Source: Prorocentrum cordatum
Lineage: Eukaryota; Sar; Dinophyceae; Prorocentrales; Prorocentraceae
Assembly: GCA_963575745.1 (NCBI GenBank)
Contig: CAUYUJ010009480.1
Location: 76,507-140,506, forward strand
DNA length: 64,000 bases
Direction: 5' to 3'
A program made the position numbers and the translations under genes. Position 1 is the first letter of the stretch. Every line of letters begins with the position of its first letter. The notes beneath the pieces are model-generated. The model was not told the origin of the DNA and did not search any database. It worked only from the letters and a program-made list of their open reading frames with translations. Below are positions 10,007-19,330 of the stretch, one piece after another.

Positions 10007-11203
10007 CTACTCCTTCTCGATGGACTTGATGGCCTCGGCGGTTGTCTCACGGTTGACGATCCTGCACTTCTGGAACCGGCTAGCTCCGTCCAGCGCGCGC
10101 GCAATCCTCGCCGAGCCTGAGCGCAACTTGAACACGAAAAAGTCGAGATACAATGCCTGGTTGAACGTCGTCCAGGATGTTGGTGCTGACTTCGGTGGCT
10201 GTGATGCTCGCTTACGCTCCGCGCAACTGGCGCACTTGTAGTGCTTGGCGCAGGCGATGACTTCCTCTCTAGCGCCCGCTGTCGTCAACATCCTCACGAA
10301 CACCTCCGTGCTGGGGTGGCCCAGGTTCTTCTGGGGGCGCCCCGCGTACCCGAACACGTTCTGGCCGAACTCGCTCATGAGCATCTTGTTCTGGTACGTC
10401 TGCTTGGCCTCGTTGCTGTCCACCGTCGCACGGTATATATACTCCACCGCGTCCTCGCCCTCCTCCAGGCCCAACACCAAGATGTCGGTGTCCTGACTCG
10501 GGGGTTGCTCCAGCAGGTCACTCAGGATCTGCGCCAGGAGGGGCCCGTAGTTCTCGGCGAAGCTGGCGCGGTGCAAGTTGGCGCCTGGAATCTTACCCTC
10601 GAGGTGGACGTGCTTGTGCTGCTTATCACACTGGTACTCGTTGAGTCCTTGAGCCATTCCTCGTCGTGTCGTGCGAACTCCAGTGCGTTTCCGAGCTAAG
10701 CCTTCTCCTGGAATCTCCAGTCCTGTCATACACTGGTCGAATAGTACATGATGTCCGGGTAACTCGTAAAGCGCCTTTGTCCTCCAGCTCCGTGCCGTAG
10801 CTGGTTGCTCAAGGTGAGCATCTCGGTATGCTTGCCACTGCTTCTTGTGGATCTGCTTGCAGAACATCAGGTGCGTGCGATGGTGATCCTCACGACGCTG
10901 CTGCAACAACTTCTTGTCCTCGTCGGTTTTGCAGCCTCGCTCCTGCATGATCGTCCAAGCCTTACACTCGGGGCTGATCCATATGTCGTCGGGCTGCTCC
11001 TCGTCGATCAGGTCGAGGAACTTCTTCTGGATGCTGGGCTTGCTGAAGTCCCAGCCGTTGTGCACTCCGGACGACCTCGCCTGGTGTCCACGCTGTCTCG
11101 GCTCCTTTGTCAGCTCCGAGCTGCCGCCATGGACCTCCCATATCTTGTGCTTGCCCTTCATGACGTCCTTGGCCCTGCTCAGCCCCTGATCTATCGGGAG
11201 GAG
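10007..11203 (-). pseudogene. Copia pol: methyltransferase-like linker, zinc-binding domain and integrase core start
   Basis: The open frame nominally starts at 11290, but its first 30 or so residues come from the inserted element. The native part begins at PIDQGLSRAKDV. Residues 49-169 resemble a cytosine methyltransferase fold: KIWEVHGGSSELTK (motif I position), WISPECKAWTIMQ (motif IV position, Cys109) and LEQPATARSW (motif VI position). Then comes an HHCC zinc finger (His325, His350, Cys353, Cys356) and the first integrase Asp383 in ALYLDFF. The frame ends at an amber codon (CTA on the plus strand at 10007-10009) inside integrase, with homology continuing in the same frame beyond it. A CAG-to-TAG transition would explain it (inference). 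Confidence 0.88.
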
Positions 11204-12108
11204 AAAAACGTTCAACCCCAGATGCGAGTGCAACCTGGGGTGCGCCCAGTGCCCTTGCGTTGTGCCGAGGGCGCGGCGCGCTCGAACCACGCCCCCAGCC
11301 GCGTTCAGCCCACCCCGCCGCCATCATCTACAACTCGGAGACTGTGCTAACGATCCCTGAAGTACAACTTGGCATCCCTGACCCCGTAACTCCATCCGAC
11401 CATCCTCTCGTTTTCCATGCCCCCTCACCCTTCGCCCCTCCCCACCCCCTTCACCCCCCATCCTCCCGCCGCGCCCGCGACGAGGGGAGTGGGCGGCGGG
11501 GCGAGGGGCTTCGGACTGGCCGGGGGGACGGCGCATGCCGCGAATAAATTTACCCCCGCGGGGGAAACCTACACGTGCAACCCCGGGTAAACCCCTCGGA
11601 AAATTACACGCGCAACCTCAGATGAAGGTTCCACCAAACATCGAAAAACAGCACACGTAACATGCGCAAGCAAACATGAAGGCTTGTGGAAAAAACGAAA
11701 TGAGTACAACCTGGGGTGAAGGCCCCGCTGAGTAAATTTACTCCAGCGAACGCTTGCGCGGGCACCGACAGCTGATAACGCCGCAGCGCCCCAGAAAAAC
11801 CAGATCACACGCTACGTCCTGATTGTTTCCTGGGCGCAGCCCCGCGTGGCGGGACATCAATTTCGACCGGCCGAACCTGGCCTGGGCAAGCGCAAATCAA
11901 CCCCGCGCCTCCGAAGCAACCATGCGCGGAAGGCCGCGCAAGAAAACCGCGCACAAAGCGCGTCGTGGCCGCAAGAACGCGCCGCTCGAGTCGGCGCGCA
12001 GAAACGTAACGCACACGGGAACGGCATGCGCCATTTCCAAAGGGTACACATCCACCCCAGGTTGCACTCGCAGCTGGGGTTGAACGTTTTTGGCTTTCTG
12101 AATCTATC
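11186..12108 (-). mobile_element. Insertion with 39-bp inverted repeats inside copia pol
   Basis: Inverted repeats at 11204-11242 and 12053-12091 match at 38 of 39 positions and start AAAAACGTTCAACCCCAG. CTGATCTATC (11186-11195) recurs as CTGAATCTATC (12098-12108), so the element proper is 11196-12097 (902 bp) with a duplication of about 10 bp. Removing it with one duplicate joins the protease-side reading SKEID to QGLSRAKD in frame. Subterminal motifs like GCAACCTGGGGTGAA recur near 11575, 11606 and 11708. There is no convincing transposase. A duplication of about 10 bp suggests a Mutator-like non-autonomous element (tentative). Splice-site options do not fit GT-AG. Confidence 0.85.
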
Positions 12109-12620
12109 TCCTTGCTGGCCGCCTGTAGGGCGTCCTGGCACTTGCGCAGCTGCTTGACGTTGAGGTCCTTGGCGGTGTGGATGTCGTCGTTTGCCATGGT
12201 GACCTTGTTGTCGATCTCGACCATGTTGCCGATGGAGTCCACCGACTCCTCGTAGGCCAGCACCTCGTCTCCCAAGAATGCGCAGGGACTGATTGGATGC
12301 TGCACGCGAAAATGGTCCAACATATTCTGCGGCAACAGAGTCTGGTCGGCACGATCTTTCATGCACTCATCGTAGCTCTCCAGCATGTCAATGATGAAAT
12401 GTCCTCGCTTGGGCTGCTGGCGTAGCTGAAACCACTTGCCATCACCGTCCCAGCATGCCCTCTTGTTCTTGTAGTCCACGACCATCCACAGCTCCTCCAT
12501 CACCGGTCTGGCAAACAGAAATGGCGCACGCCCAGGGATCACGTAAGTGAGGATCTCCACGAACTTGCCGCCAGGGAAGGATGGAACCATGACGCATGCG
12601 GTCGCGTCACCGGTCGCGGT
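12109..12620 (-). pseudogene. Copia protease second half and linker
   Basis: A frame beginning at MVPSFPGGKFVEILTYVIPG continues the protease that begins in the Gag frame with DSGAT, followed by FARPVMEELWMVVDYKNK and a linker ending in DALQAASKEID at the insertion. The sequence just upstream in this frame (about 12600-12620) also reads as protease, so a one-base indel within about 12610-12625 separates it from Gag. The open frame continues to 11805 only by reading into the inserted element. Confidence 0.85.
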
Positions 12621-14101
12621 ACCTTAAACTCTTGCTGCGCGGGAATATCCTCATCTTGCTCAACCAACTGCTTGCAGTAGCCCTTGAGCGTCTCATGGCC
12701 CACTATCACGCTGGTCGCTCCACTGTCGTGTATCGCCTCCGATGGTTCCAGCTCGGTCGAGTTGTACACGTCCTCCGCCTCGTCGGTGACCATCCTCGCC
12801 TCGGCCGCGTCGTCTCCGACGTTCTGTCTCTTGCGGCTCGCGTGCGGGCAGTCCCTGGCGAAGTGGCCTCGACCTCCACATCGTAGGCATATCGTCTCTT
12901 CTGTCGCTCTGATCAGTGGCGGGTGCGATGGCTGACCTCGTCGAGGTGAGCATCTGCCATATCCGCTGGTGTACGTACTCTTGCCACGTCCTTTGCTGGT
13001 ACCTCTCCCAGTCGCCTTTCCTCTGGATGTGCCGCGCGCAGCGCCTCGCCCTCGAGCCTGGCCGGCCCTGGGAACGATGGCCGTCGAGCTTCCCTGTGGT
13101 GGCGGCACCGTCGCGACAACTGGGTAGAAACCTCTGGCCAATCGCATGTCATTCATCTTCTGTCTCGCGTCCGTGTAGGCTGCCATGATATCATCGTACT
13201 GGTCCACATCATATGTCTGGTCCGGCATGGGGTTGCCACTCACGGTGGCCGTCTCACTGTAGTAGGTCGCCTCTGAGTCGAAGCCGTGGCCTGCATATGC
13301 CTGTTGATCCTCTGCAGCTTCCTCGTAGTATTCGTCTTCCTCGTATCCGTAGTGGTAGTATGCATCTTCCTGGATCTCGTCCTCGTCGTCGCAGTCGTCC
13401 AGGTTGTAGGCTGCTGCTCCCAAGCTCGCTCTGGTGCTTGGGAAGGAGTCCAGGCCAAACGTCTTCTTCATCTCGCTCTCTACTTCGTCCAGCGACAGGT
13501 CGTCGCCAACCTGGCTCGCGACCAGCTGCTTGCGCTCTCTGTCCAAACCTGCCCGTCGTAACAAGAACCAGCCGCGCACCTTGTCTGGCAATGTGACGTC
13601 GCGTGCGAGAAAATTCCGCTCGGCCGTGCGAAATCTCGTGAGGTAATCCATCAGCGCCCCCTTGGGCTTGCGGGCTGTCTTGAAGAAGAACGTCTTGAAG
13701 TCTGTCGGCAGCTCCGTTATCTGGTCGTACTTGTACGCCCTGTCGAGCACGTCTAAGATGGTCCCCCAGCCTTTCTCCTCCTCGAGCTTCTCGATGTCCA
13801 AATCCTCGACCACCTCCCACGCTCGACCATTCAGGCCCTGCATGATCTCCAAACCTACTGTCCTCTCTTGTTCTCTACCACGAGCTCGTGCTGCGATCTC
13901 CACCTTCCGTCGGAAGGTCTTGTCCCCGTCGATCGAGCCATCGAACTCTGGAGCTCGACCCAGGAATCCCGAGGAGAGCTGCTGACCGTCTCCAGCTGCT
14001 GCAGCGCGCCCAACCTGCTGCTGCTGCTCCTCGTCCCCCTCTGCCGTCTGGTGGACCCACTGTTGAAATACTTCGATGTGTCCGTGTCCGTTTCCGTGGA
14101 G
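12621..14101 (-). pseudogene. Copia Gag with zinc knuckle, and protease active site
   Basis: This frame is open from a TAG at 14102-14104. Counting from a GTG at 13903, it has a capsid-like region (residues 1-150, including GRAWEVVEDL and YLTRFRTAERNF), an acidic Tyr-rich stretch (170-215), an Arg/Gly-rich basic stretch (282-322), a CCHC zinc knuckle at 339-352 (C-X2-C-X4-H-X4-C) and a protease active site DSGAT at 393-397. Sixty-six codons upstream of 13903 also read like Gag (PEFDGSIDGDKTFRRK), so the real start lies further 5', yet no ATG occurs between the primer site and that region. The open frame runs on to 12539 after the frameshift, but those residues are not native. Confidence 0.9.
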
Positions 14102-14104
14102 CTA

Positions 14105-14118
14105 CTGCTCCGCTACCA
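14105..14118 (-). promoter_or_regulatory. Primer binding site, initiator Met tRNA-like
   Basis: On the minus strand TGGTAGCGGAGCAG follows the 5' LTR after a single T. Copia elements usually carry a TGGTATCAGAGC-type site complementary to initiator Met tRNA, and this matches it with a few changes. This is where reverse transcription would be primed. Confidence 0.8.
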
Positions 14119-14119
14119 A

Positions 14120-14424
14120 TGTCAACTGCTCGACGCTCCCGAAGTCGTCAAACTCCACTCGAAATCCGTTTCCCGTCCTCGGCTGAAGCGTCCTCGACAC
14201 CGTCCCCGATCTCGCTCTGCGGGCGGGGAAGGGTAACGGTAACCTTTTGGTCTGCCGAGAGGCCTCTCGAGCTAAAGATGGCAATGGTGCTTGCTGTCAT
14301 GACTGCTGCTCTGCACTGCGTGCTGTACACATGCTCTGCCATGCCTGTTGGGGGAGGGTAGTATCTAACATCTTATGTCAGAAAATCTCTGAAATACACT
14401 CGCAACTGCATTGTATGGAGTACA
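14120..14424 (-). repeat. 5' LTR of the copia element
   Basis: Matches 5899-6203 at 295 of 305 positions with no gaps, with the same TG...CA ends. On the minus strand it carries the promoter of the element by position. GGA repeat resumes six bases beyond its outer end. Confidence 0.95.
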
Positions 14425-14429
14425 ATTCA

Positions 14430-14750
14430 CAGGAGGAGGAGGAGGAGGAGGAGGAGGAGGAGGAGGAGGAGGAGGACGTCGCGGGGGCGGGGGGCAGCCG
14501 AGGGCAGGGGGCCCCCGGGGGCTGGCCCGGACCTGCCAGACAGAGGGGGGCGGCCTCCGCCCTCGACCTCGGGGCCCTCCGCTGGGAATCCGACGCGCAC
14601 AGAGGGGAGGGGGGAGGGGGGGAGGGGGATGAGGAGGAGGGGGAGGAGGAGGAGGAGGAGGAGGAGGAGGAGGAGGAGGAGGAGGAGGAGGAGGAGGAGG
14701 AGGGGGAGGTAGCAGCCACCCTGACGAGCAGCGAGGAGGAGGAGGAGGAC
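14430..14750. repeat. Clustered GGA tracts
   Basis: Pure GGA at about 14431-14475, then about 14628-14706 and 14730-14750, separated by GC-rich DNA. This is probably the continuation of the target tract into which the copia element inserted. Confidence 0.9.
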
Positions 14751-15807
14751 GATGCCACCCTGAGGAGAGGGAGGCAGAGGCAGCACCACCAGGAGCTGGA
14801 GGGCGAGAACCGTCGAGGCTACCACCCTCGGGTGACGGCCGAGGGAGGTCCATGTCCACATCCTCACTATGGCGTACTTCACCACCAGCAATCGCCATCG
14901 TTCGGCGGCGAGCGGTTGGGGGACATGAGAAGGAAAAACCCCCGTCAAAGGCAGCGGGGCTTCTCAGAAGGCTGTTGGCCTTCTGAGAGGTTTTCGGTGT
15001 CTTCGGGGAAGGCTTAGAGAACATCTCGGAAGGCCGTGGGACTCCCGAGCCTTCTGAGAAGGACCGCCGCCTTCTCACCTCCCTCCCGGGCTCGCTGCCG
15101 AACTGTGTCTCGAGCTGGCGCTCGTTTGGCTCGAGCGCACCATTGCTTCCGAGCGAAGCTCGGTGGCGCCTGCGTCGTCGGACGTGGCACTGGAATCTCC
15201 TGCCAGGAAGCTGCCCAAACCTGAGCTAACGTCAGCACGTATGCTCGTTCGGATAACTATTGAACGAGAGCCACGGGCACCGCAAGAAACCTGCAACACT
15301 TCACTGGCAACCGCTCCGGAAACCTTTCGTTCTTGAAGAAGTCCTGAGCGAAAGCTGAACTTGTGGAGTCCAACACCCGGATAGCAGGGCGCCAGAAGAA
15401 CGTGCGTGGGCATGTCAAAGATCTCTGGGCGCGCGCAGTGGGAAACGCTTAGACGAGGCCTGCCCGAACACGCTGCGAGGCCGGACAAGGCGCGCCGGGG
15501 ATTTGTCCCGGAAGCCGGACCGAGCTCCTGGGCTACCCTGCAGCTCTGGCATCTGAATATGCAATCCTCTTTAGCTCTCTACGAGGTTTCTGGGAATGTT
15601 TGGCAATACCCCAGGAGAAGTATATATCGCAAACTGGAACATATACATTACCAGTGGCGGATCGTTTTTCAATCTCAAGACTTCTTTAAGGGTCGGGGAC
15701 GGCGTCGGGGTGGTGTGTACACTTTTCCCCCGTCTCCCGAAGGAAAAACAACGAACAATCCGCGTTCTTGCGGGAATTTCCGCGCAGGGTCGGGAAACGC
15801 GTCGGTG

Positions 15808-15809
<2 letters not shown>
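14751..15809. other. Unannotated stretch with short hairpins
   Basis: No gene is recognised. A stem CTTCTCAGAAGGC / GCCTTCTGAGAGG at about 14960-14990 is followed by a further copy of CCTTCTGAGAAGG near 15049. The rest holds no recognisable feature. Confidence 0.5.
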
Positions 15810-15865
<56 letters not shown>

Positions 15866-15893
15866 AACAAAAGAGAGAGAGAGAGAGAGAGAT
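15810..15893. repeat. (AT)n-(GA)n microsatellite
   Basis: A short ATATAT run is followed by GA dinucleotides with one AAAAAACAAA interruption. Confidence 0.95.
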
Positions 15894-16166
15894 CGATTAA
15901 CTACTATAGTGTATGGTTTCCTACGTTGACGGTGTGGAGCCCGCCGCCTCGGCCAAGAGCCCGCGACTCCCCGCCCGCCGGGCCCGCGCGGAGGCTGAGC
16001 GCTTGCAAGGGGGAAGCCTGAGCGATGGCGACCATCACCGCCGCGCGGCCAACAATTGCCCCGGCGAAGGCCCACGCCATGTACGAGCGTGGGCACCGCA
16101 AGGCGGGTGGCGGTGCGCCTGTTGTTTTCCGAGGCCACCACCATGAGCAGGAGGGGGAAGGGGGTC

Positions 16167-16190
16167 CTCCTCCTCCTCCTCCTCCTCCTT

Positions 16191-16224
<34 letters not shown>

Positions 16225-16227
16225 ACC
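16167..16227. repeat. (TCC)n microsatellite
   Basis: TCC triplets over about 60 bp with a TTTTCC interruption, then a GGTGGTGGTGGT patch at 16249-16262. Confidence 0.9.
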
Positions 16228-16309
16228 TCCTGCCCCCCTCCAACTTATGGTGGTGGTGGTGGAAAACAGGCCTATCAGGTGTGACGAAGGATGGCGGATC
16301 TTCCAGCGG

Positions 16310-17035
16310 GGCCACGAAACGTGTGAGGGGGGACGGCATGGGCGGGGGGAACGCATGGGAGCCCTGCCACAAGAGCCCTGCGTGGAGCTCCCTGTCGGGG
16401 GCACAAAAGAGTATAGTGAAGCGAAGTGGACGGGGGGACGCCTGCGAACCCTGCCACAAGAGCCTTCGGTAGAGTTCCGTGTCGGGCCACGAAACGTGTG
16501 AGGGTCGACGAGCGCGTTCCACCACTCGCAAAAAAACACTACTCGCATATGGCCTGGATCCCCCGCCGGGGATCTGCGATAAACCACGTCAAAGCGGACA
16601 GGTGTTTTTCGGACGTTTGCGAGTAGGCACTTTGCGAGTAGTGGAACGCGCTCGGCGAGAGGGGTGTGCCGACATGAATGTGGGGGGACGCATGCGAACC
16701 CTGCCACAAGAGCCACAAAAACCTTCGGTGGAGCTCCGTGTCGGGCCACAGCAAGTGTGAAACAAATGTGCCGAAATTGGTGGGGGGACGCACGCGAACC
16801 CTGCCGCAAGAGCCTCCCGTGGGGCCACGAAACGTGCGAGGGGCCACGAAACGTGTGAGGGGGGTGCCGACATGAGCGGAGGGACGCATGCGAACCCTGC
16901 CACAGCAGCCTTCGGTGGAATTCCCTGTGGGGACACGCGCGGTGTGAGAGGTGCGCCAAAATGGGCGGGGGGCCGCACGCGAACCCTGCTTCAGGAGTCT
17001 TCGATGGAGCCCCCTCAGGGGCGACAAAGCGTGTG
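16310..17035 (+). repeat. Tandem satellite of about 90 bp, plus orientation
   Basis: Six units contain CGAACCCTGCCACAAGAGCC or a close variant, at about 16346, 16446, 16693, 16793, 16887 and 16977, and alternate with CCACGAAACGTGTGAGG and GGTGGAGCTCC. The gap between the second and third is occupied by the inverted-repeat element at 16506-16657. The same satellite occurs in reverse orientation at 32590-32985. Confidence 0.8.
16506..16657. mobile_element. Inverted-repeat element family F, copy 1, inside the satellite
   Basis: The left end CGAGCGCGTTCCACCACTCG is mirrored by the right end CGAGTAGTGGAACGCGCTCG, over about 25 bp with few mismatches, and a second internal pair around ACTACTCGCA / TTTGCGAGTAG is present. 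A related copy is at 34859-35009. It interrupts the surrounding satellite. There is no coding capacity. Confidence 0.75.
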
Positions 17036-17037
17036 AA

Positions 17038-17465
<428 letters not shown>

Positions 17466-17975
17466 CCGATGCTGGCCGCCGTCGGGCTCGAGGCCGTCAA
17501 GGCCAACCATGGCAGCCGCGGCCCGGAGGGGCCCCGCGTGCGTCGCCCCCGGGGAGGGCCCCCGCGCCGCAGAGCGCAGCGCGTGGCCGATGACGCTGCC
17601 GCAGCCGCCGCGCTGGCGCGGCAGGACCCGCAGCAGCAGGAGGGCTTGGGCGTCGCGCCGCAGCCTGGGCCGGCGGCTGCTGCCCGGGCGTTTTTTGGTA
17701 GCGGGGCGTGGAGGGCGCACGCGGCGTCGCAGGGGCCCAATATGGGTCGCCTATCTGCGCTGCGGCTGCTGGGCCCCGGGTTGGGCGCGCCTCGCGAGTC
17801 GCCCGTGCGCCGGCTGGGTGCCCACCCTGCCGCCGAAGGCGGCCGCGCTGATGCTGCTCCCGCCCGCGCGGGCCGGCGGCGCCGAGGCTGCCTGGCGCGG
17901 GGTCTTGAGGCAGCGCTTGGCGGCGCGCCCGGGCCCCCCCGACTACGGGTGCGGCGGCGCCGGGCTAACTAGGTG
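17466..17975 (+). pseudogene. Degenerate coding-like segment related to 35925-36462
   Basis: The translation contains NHGSRGPEGPRV in one frame, AARAFFGSGAWRAHAASQG in the same frame, then YLRCGCWA and LAARPGPPDY in another frame. The segment at 35.9-36.5 kb has DHGSRGPHGPRV, AARALFAGAVRQAHAAAQG and RLGPPD in the same order. The changing frame implies decay. The CxxC-type motif recalls zinc-ribbon segments of dinoflagellate retroelement proteins, but I cannot name the family. Confidence 0.45.
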
Positions 17976-19095
17976 GAATCAGCTTCGCGGCGGCTGCCCT
18001 GGGCAGCCGTTGTCCCGCGCGCTCGCCGGGCGCGCTTTTGTCCTCCTCGTTCCTCCTCCCCCTCCGCCGTCTCCTTTCCCGGCTTTTCCGCGTCTGCTCG
18101 TCACCCGTTCTTGCCGCTGGGCCCCCTCTGGATTGTAAAGAAAAAATGTGTGCCGAAGCAGAGACGCGGGAGAGGAGGTGGAGGGCCGGAAAGAGGTGGC
18201 GCGGCGCGCTGTGTCTTCAAAAAGAGGTTCCAACAACCCATGATGGCTGGGAAGAATTACTGTCAGTGCAAAACGCATACAGAAAATCGAAAGATGAACT
18301 CTCCCCTGTCTGGTAGGGACCCAAGATCTGGGTGGCGGAGGCGGCACGTTCGCCCGAGCGCCGAACACGGCGTGCACCCAGAAGGTCACAGAGCGTGGCC
18401 AAGATGTTGGCAAGCGCCCCATGTGCGTGCAGGTCGAACACATCAAAAACTACACTTAGCAAAACTCCACCCAGTTGCGGGGACCAGGGGGGGCAATCAA
18501 AATTCGGTGAGGCGCGCTGGTCGGTCTGGGTGGACGGGCACCGCCTCGCGACCTACGACGGGGAGCGCTGGTCATGCGAAACACGTGGGGCGCCAAGCGT
18601 TGCAACTATCAGCATGTTTCACGGCGGGGCTAAGCGGCTGCTGCAACAGGAAATGATAACGCGAACTGCCGCTTCATCCGTGGAGGGGGGGTCCAGCACG
18701 GAAAAGAATTCGCAGGCGTGGGGGGTCTGGCCAGGCATTTACTTACGGCACGCGTAGAACCGATCGCGGCTACAAAACTTGGCGAGACACGGGGATGAGG
18801 TGGAAGTGGAAGGACATAATGAAAGAGGCTGCTAAGGCACGGAGACACGAGACGAGGGAGGAGATCACGCCTGAGGCAAAGCGGCGCCCCAAAGCACAGA
18901 AAACACTGGGGTCATCATGCTGGGGCAGAGGCGGGGAAGGGCAGCGGGCAGTGCGAGGCGGAAAAGGACAGCGGCCATGCAGGTGGTTTCGCTGAGCCTG
19001 AGGAAGTGGGAAGTCGGCGGGGAGCGGCCCTGGGGACGGGGCCTCGGAGATGGGCAGCACGGGCAGCCGATGCTTCGCCAAAAGGGGACACGTAC
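17976..19095. other. Unannotated stretch
   Basis: No gene recognised. CAAAAACTACACTTAGCAAAA near 18444 resembles the hairpin motif repeated at 19.1-19.3 kb. Confidence 0.4.
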
Positions 19096-19099
19096 AGAA

Positions 19100-19330
19100 C
19101 TACACTTAGCGGCCGGGGCACGGTACACGTCGGGAGCGCGAGTCGCGCCCCCGACATGTACCCCGCCCCGCTGGCTAGGTGTAGTTATATGAGTGCTCTG
19201 TTTTGTGAGGATGTCCCTGGCGAAACCAACACTTACAGAACTACACCTAGCGCATGGCTAAGTGCAGTTCTGAACGCGCTGGATGTCTCGAGCGGGGCGA
19301 GCACGTATAGACCGGCACCTAGCGAAAGTG
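19100..19330. repeat. Tandem hairpins built on AGAACTACACCTAGCG
   Basis: CAGAACTACACTTAGCG (about 19096) pairs with GCTAGGTGTAGTT (about 19173). CAGAACTACACCTAGCG (about 19232) pairs with GGCTAAGTGCAGTTCTG (about 19254) around a three-base loop. A half copy, CCGGCACCTAGCG, follows near 19311. Confidence 0.75.

Larger units (their letters stand above)
5899..14424 (-). mobile_element. Ty1/copia LTR retrotransposon, degenerate
   Basis: A complete but inactivated element with 305-bp LTRs at both ends, a primer binding site beside the 14120 LTR and an internal region whose order Gag, protease, integrase, reverse transcriptase, RNase H (integrase before RT) defines the copia superfamily. Defects are a protease frameshift, an amber codon in integrase, a second frameshift after the integrase core, a missing gag ATG and a 902-bp insertion. 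LTRs differ at 10 of 305 sites (nine transitions), so the insertion is not very recent. No purine-rich polypurine tract is evident beside the 3' LTR, and no 5-bp target duplication is seen (GGAGG before, ATTCA after). The closest relatives are probably dinoflagellate copia elements (inference). Confidence 0.95.

Noticed and set aside
10007-10009. In-frame TAG in integrase as programmed readthrough
   Set aside because: The element has other lesions; a mutated codon is simpler. Relatives would decide it.
11186-12108. The insertion in copia pol as an introner (intron-generating transposon)
   Set aside because: The duplicated target offers no GT-AG, GC-AG or GA-AG pair that would restore the frame; simple insertion is the plainer reading.
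12605-12630. The Gag/protease frame change as programmed ribosomal frameshifting
   Set aside because: It falls within the protease domain rather than between domains, and no slippery heptamer with a downstream structure was evident.
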